Assembly: GCA_002492415.1 (NCBI GenBank)
Contig: DKYK01000072.1
Span: forward strand, 1 to 14,568
Origin: Christensenella sp. UBA7102
Lineage (GTDB): Bacteria > Bacillota > Clostridia > Christensenellales > UBA1750
Direction: 5' to 3'
DNA: 14,568 bases
In this document: positions 13,042-14,568 of the stretch, one piece after another
Layout: each line of letters begins with the position of its first letter
Position numbering within the stretch: position 1 is the first letter of the stretch
Translations under genes and position numbers: made by a program
The notes under the pieces: model-generated
Databases searched by the model: none
Told to the model about the DNA's origin: nothing
What the model saw: the letters and a program-made list of their open reading frames with translations, nothing else

Positions 13042-14259
13042 ATGAACGCAAAACTCCAGAAACTGTACGACATGGCTGTAAAAGAGCTGACGGAGAATCT
13101 GCTGCCCTGGTGGATGACGGTCGCGGTGGACGAGGAAAACGGCGGCTTTTACGGCGCTGTGGGCAACGACAACGTGCCCGTGCCCCACGCCACCAAGTTC
13201 ATCACGCTCAACGCCCGCCTGATCTGGACCTTCTCGTCTGCCTACCGCATCCTGGGCGATGAGCAGTACAAGGTCATGGCCGAGCGCGCCTATGACTACT
13301 TCATCAAGCATTTTTGGGACGATGCCCACGATGCCTGCCACACCCGCGTCGATGAGTTCGGCAATCCCGTGGACAAGCACCGCTACATCTACGGCAACGC
13401 ATTCGCCATCTACGGCCTTTCCGAGTACGCCCGCGCCTTTGACAGCGAGGAGGCGCGCTCCTACGCCCGCCGCCTGGTCGCCTCTTTGGAGAAGTACGAC
13501 TACGATCCCGTCTACAAGGGCTATTTCGAGTCCCTCAACGAGGACATGACGCACAATCCCTGGATCCACGGCGTCAACCGCAATCCCTCGGACGAGAAGA
13601 CCATGAACACCCACCTGCACCTGATTGAAGCCTATACCTGCCTGCTGCGCACGGAAAAGACCAATCTGATGCAGCGCAAGGTGCGCGAGCAGCTCTACGT
13701 GATGCTCAACAAGATCGTCGATCATGACATCCATCACTACTACTATTTCCAGGATCGCGCCTGGAACCCCACCACCCAGGAGATCTCCTTTGGCCACGAC
13801 ATCGAGGGCTCCTGGCTGATGATGGAGACCGCCGAGGTGCTGGGCGAGCCCGAGGCCATGCGCTATGCGCAGGATACCTGCATGAACATTGCCCGCGCTT
13901 GCTATGAGCAGGGCTTCCGCCATGAGGACGGCGCCATGTTCTCCGAGTATGATCCCGTCACCGGCCATGCCTCCAATCGGCTGTCCTGGTGGGAGCAGAA
14001 CGAGGCCGTCGTCGGCTTCCTCAACGCCTGGGAGATCACCGGCGACGAAAAGTTCCTCGACGCCTCCCTCAAGTGCTTCGAGTTCGCCGACAAGCACTTC
14101 GTCGACCACGAAAAGGGCGGCTGGTTCGCCGTTCTTTCCCTCGATGGCACCCAGGTCGCCTCTGCCCAGAAGCAAAACGACTACACTTGCCCCTACCACA
14201 ACGGCCGCATGTGCATGGAGATCATCGAGCGCTACCGCCGCCACGCCGCGCAGGAGTGA
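13042..14259 (+). CDS. AGE-family epimerase, probable cellobiose 2-epimerase
   Basis: This 405-aa enzyme belongs to the N-acylglucosamine 2-epimerase superfamily, with an (alpha/alpha)6 barrel. Its sequence is closest in style to cellobiose 2-epimerases, which convert the reducing-end glucose of beta-1,4-disaccharides to mannose: WWMTVAVDEENGGFYG (23-38), KFITLNARLIWTFSSAYR (52-69), NTHLHLIEAYT (189-199), FGHDIEGSWLMMETA (250-264), WWEQNEAVVGF (316-326) and CPYHNGRM (383-390). His191, His252 and His386 are the likely catalytic or substrate histidines. The length fits the family (390-420 aa). The ATG at 13042 is preferred because GGGGGG ends about 9 nt upstream; an ATG at 13033 in the same frame would sit directly on that site. 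It would act in the cytoplasm, possibly feeding a mannosyl-glucose phosphorylase encoded elsewhere. Exact specificity is uncertain. Confidence 0.88.
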   Translation: MNAKLQKLYDMAVKELTENLLPWWMTVAVDEENGGFYGAVGNDNVPVPHATKFITLNARLIWTFSSAYRILGDEQYKVMAERAYDYFIKHFWDDAHDACHTRVDEFGNPVDKHRYIYGNAFAIYGLSEYARAFDSEEARSYARRLVASLEKYDYDPVYKGYFESLNEDMTHNPWIHGVNRNPSDEKTMNTHLHLIEAYTCLLRTEKTNLMQRKVREQLYVMLNKIVDHDIHHYYYFQDRAWNPTTQEISFGHDIEGSWLMMETAEVLGEPEAMRYAQDTCMNIARACYEQGFRHEDGAMFSEYDPVTGHASNRLSWWEQNEAVVGFLNAWEITGDEKFLDASLKCFEFADKHFVDHEKGGWFAVLSLDGTQVASAQKQNDYTCPYHNGRMCMEIIERYRRHAAQE

Positions 14260-14279
14260 CGGGGGAAACGGGGGAACGC

Positions 14280-14568
14280 GCTTTCTTTCCCTGAGGAAAG
14301 AAAGCTGCGCAAAGAAAGGCAGGGATGGGCTGGCGCAAGGTGGGAATTGCCGAGCTCCAGCCCACTGCAATCCGTCTCCTGAGGAAGCGTTCTGCGAAAG
14401 CAGAACAAGGCCCCTGCCGGGCAAAGCCCGGCAGGGGCCTTCATCTGTCTTACGACAGATGCCACACTAGGAAACGAATCGCGAAAGGGCTAGAAAACTG
14501 GCATAGCCCCTTAGCAGAACCCATCCCAGCTCTTCTTTTGCAGCTTTTCTTCTCTCAGAGAAGAAAAG
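14280..14568. repeat. 289-bp imperfect palindromic element, gene-free
   Basis: From 20 nt after the epimerase stop to the window end there is no supportable gene. The left arm (14280-14422) and the reverse complement of the right arm (14426-14568) align throughout: both open with a CTTTC-type hairpin, then read AAGCTGC, GGGATGGG, ATGCC/TTGCC, AGCCC and T(C/T)TCCT. The midpoint (14424) is the loop of a perfect 16-bp stem. Smaller hairpins occur at 14280-14305, 14326-14364, 14389-14406 (GAAA loop), 14442-14461 (TTAC loop) and 14544-14568. Mirror hairpins differ in bases but keep pairing. It resembles a REPIN/MITE-like foldback repeat; the right edge may continue past the window. Confidence 0.8.
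14407..14441. terminator. 16-bp perfect stem, probable bidirectional terminator
   Basis: AAGGCCCCTGCCGGGC (14407-14422), loop AAA, GCCCGGCAGGGGCCTT (14426-14441). It lies 147 nt after the epimerase stop, at the exact centre of the palindromic element, and abuts smaller hairpins on both sides with no spacer. There is no long U-run beyond the paired TT, so it may act through stem strength, or be a structural core of the repeat. Confidence 0.6.

Noticed and set aside
14280..14470. A small plus-strand protein read through the palindromic element (Arg/Lys/Cys-rich tail)
   Set aside because: It is a continuation of a shadow frame through hairpin repeats, with no start signal of its own; the repeat structure explains the sequence.

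Overview
The window looks like chromosomal DNA of a GC-rich Gram-positive anaerobe of the Bacillota, probably a Clostridia/Christensenellales-type gut bacterium. The reasons are strong AGGAGG-type ribosome sites, consensus TTGACA-17-TATAAT promoters, a lipoprotein-type solute-binding protein with a Pro/Thr/Glu linker, a Firmicutes-style PrmA, and a DUF2089 regulator linked to short SHOCT/LiaX-N-like helical modules. The lineage is inference. No phage, transposase, CRISPR, tRNA or rRNA is visible.

Layout. (1) 1-2684, minus strand: a three-gene ABC importer operon of the nitrate/sulfonate/taurine (SsuABC-like) class (binding lipoprotein, permease, short ATPase), read from a near-perfect promoter through a structured ~130-nt leader; the substrate is unknown. 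(2) 2692-4945, minus: a single GH3 glycosidase of beta-xylosidase type with its own promoter and terminator. (3) 4978-7831, minus: a four-gene operon made of a zinc-ribbon/HTH DUF2089 regulator, a 126-aa helical protein, and two tandem paralogues built from Gly-rich 16-18-residue repeats that should fold as beta-helices. All four proteins carry the same short helical motif. This is the best candidate for a poorly described system. (4) 7835-9848: a NagD-like HAD phosphatase and prmA, divergent, with back-to-back promoters. (5) 9866-12095, minus: a long-form RraA-family protein followed by an MFS transporter. (6) 12210-14259, plus: a PHP-domain phosphoesterase and a cellobiose 2-epimerase-like AGE protein. 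Units 5 and 6 diverge around a perfect 10-bp inverted repeat that looks like an operator. (7) 14280-14568: a gene-free, 289-bp imperfect palindrome full of small hairpins, centred on a very strong terminator-like stem.

Functionally the window mixes carbohydrate catabolism (GH3, AGE epimerase, RraA-like protein, MFS), solute uptake (ABC), housekeeping (PrmA, HAD) and a possible envelope/scaffold module (the DUF2089 operon). Several gene starts were moved inward from the longest reading frame, because the ribosome sites and promoters place them there: GH3 4876, HAD 8691, prmA 8837, MFS 11017 and the epimerase 13042.
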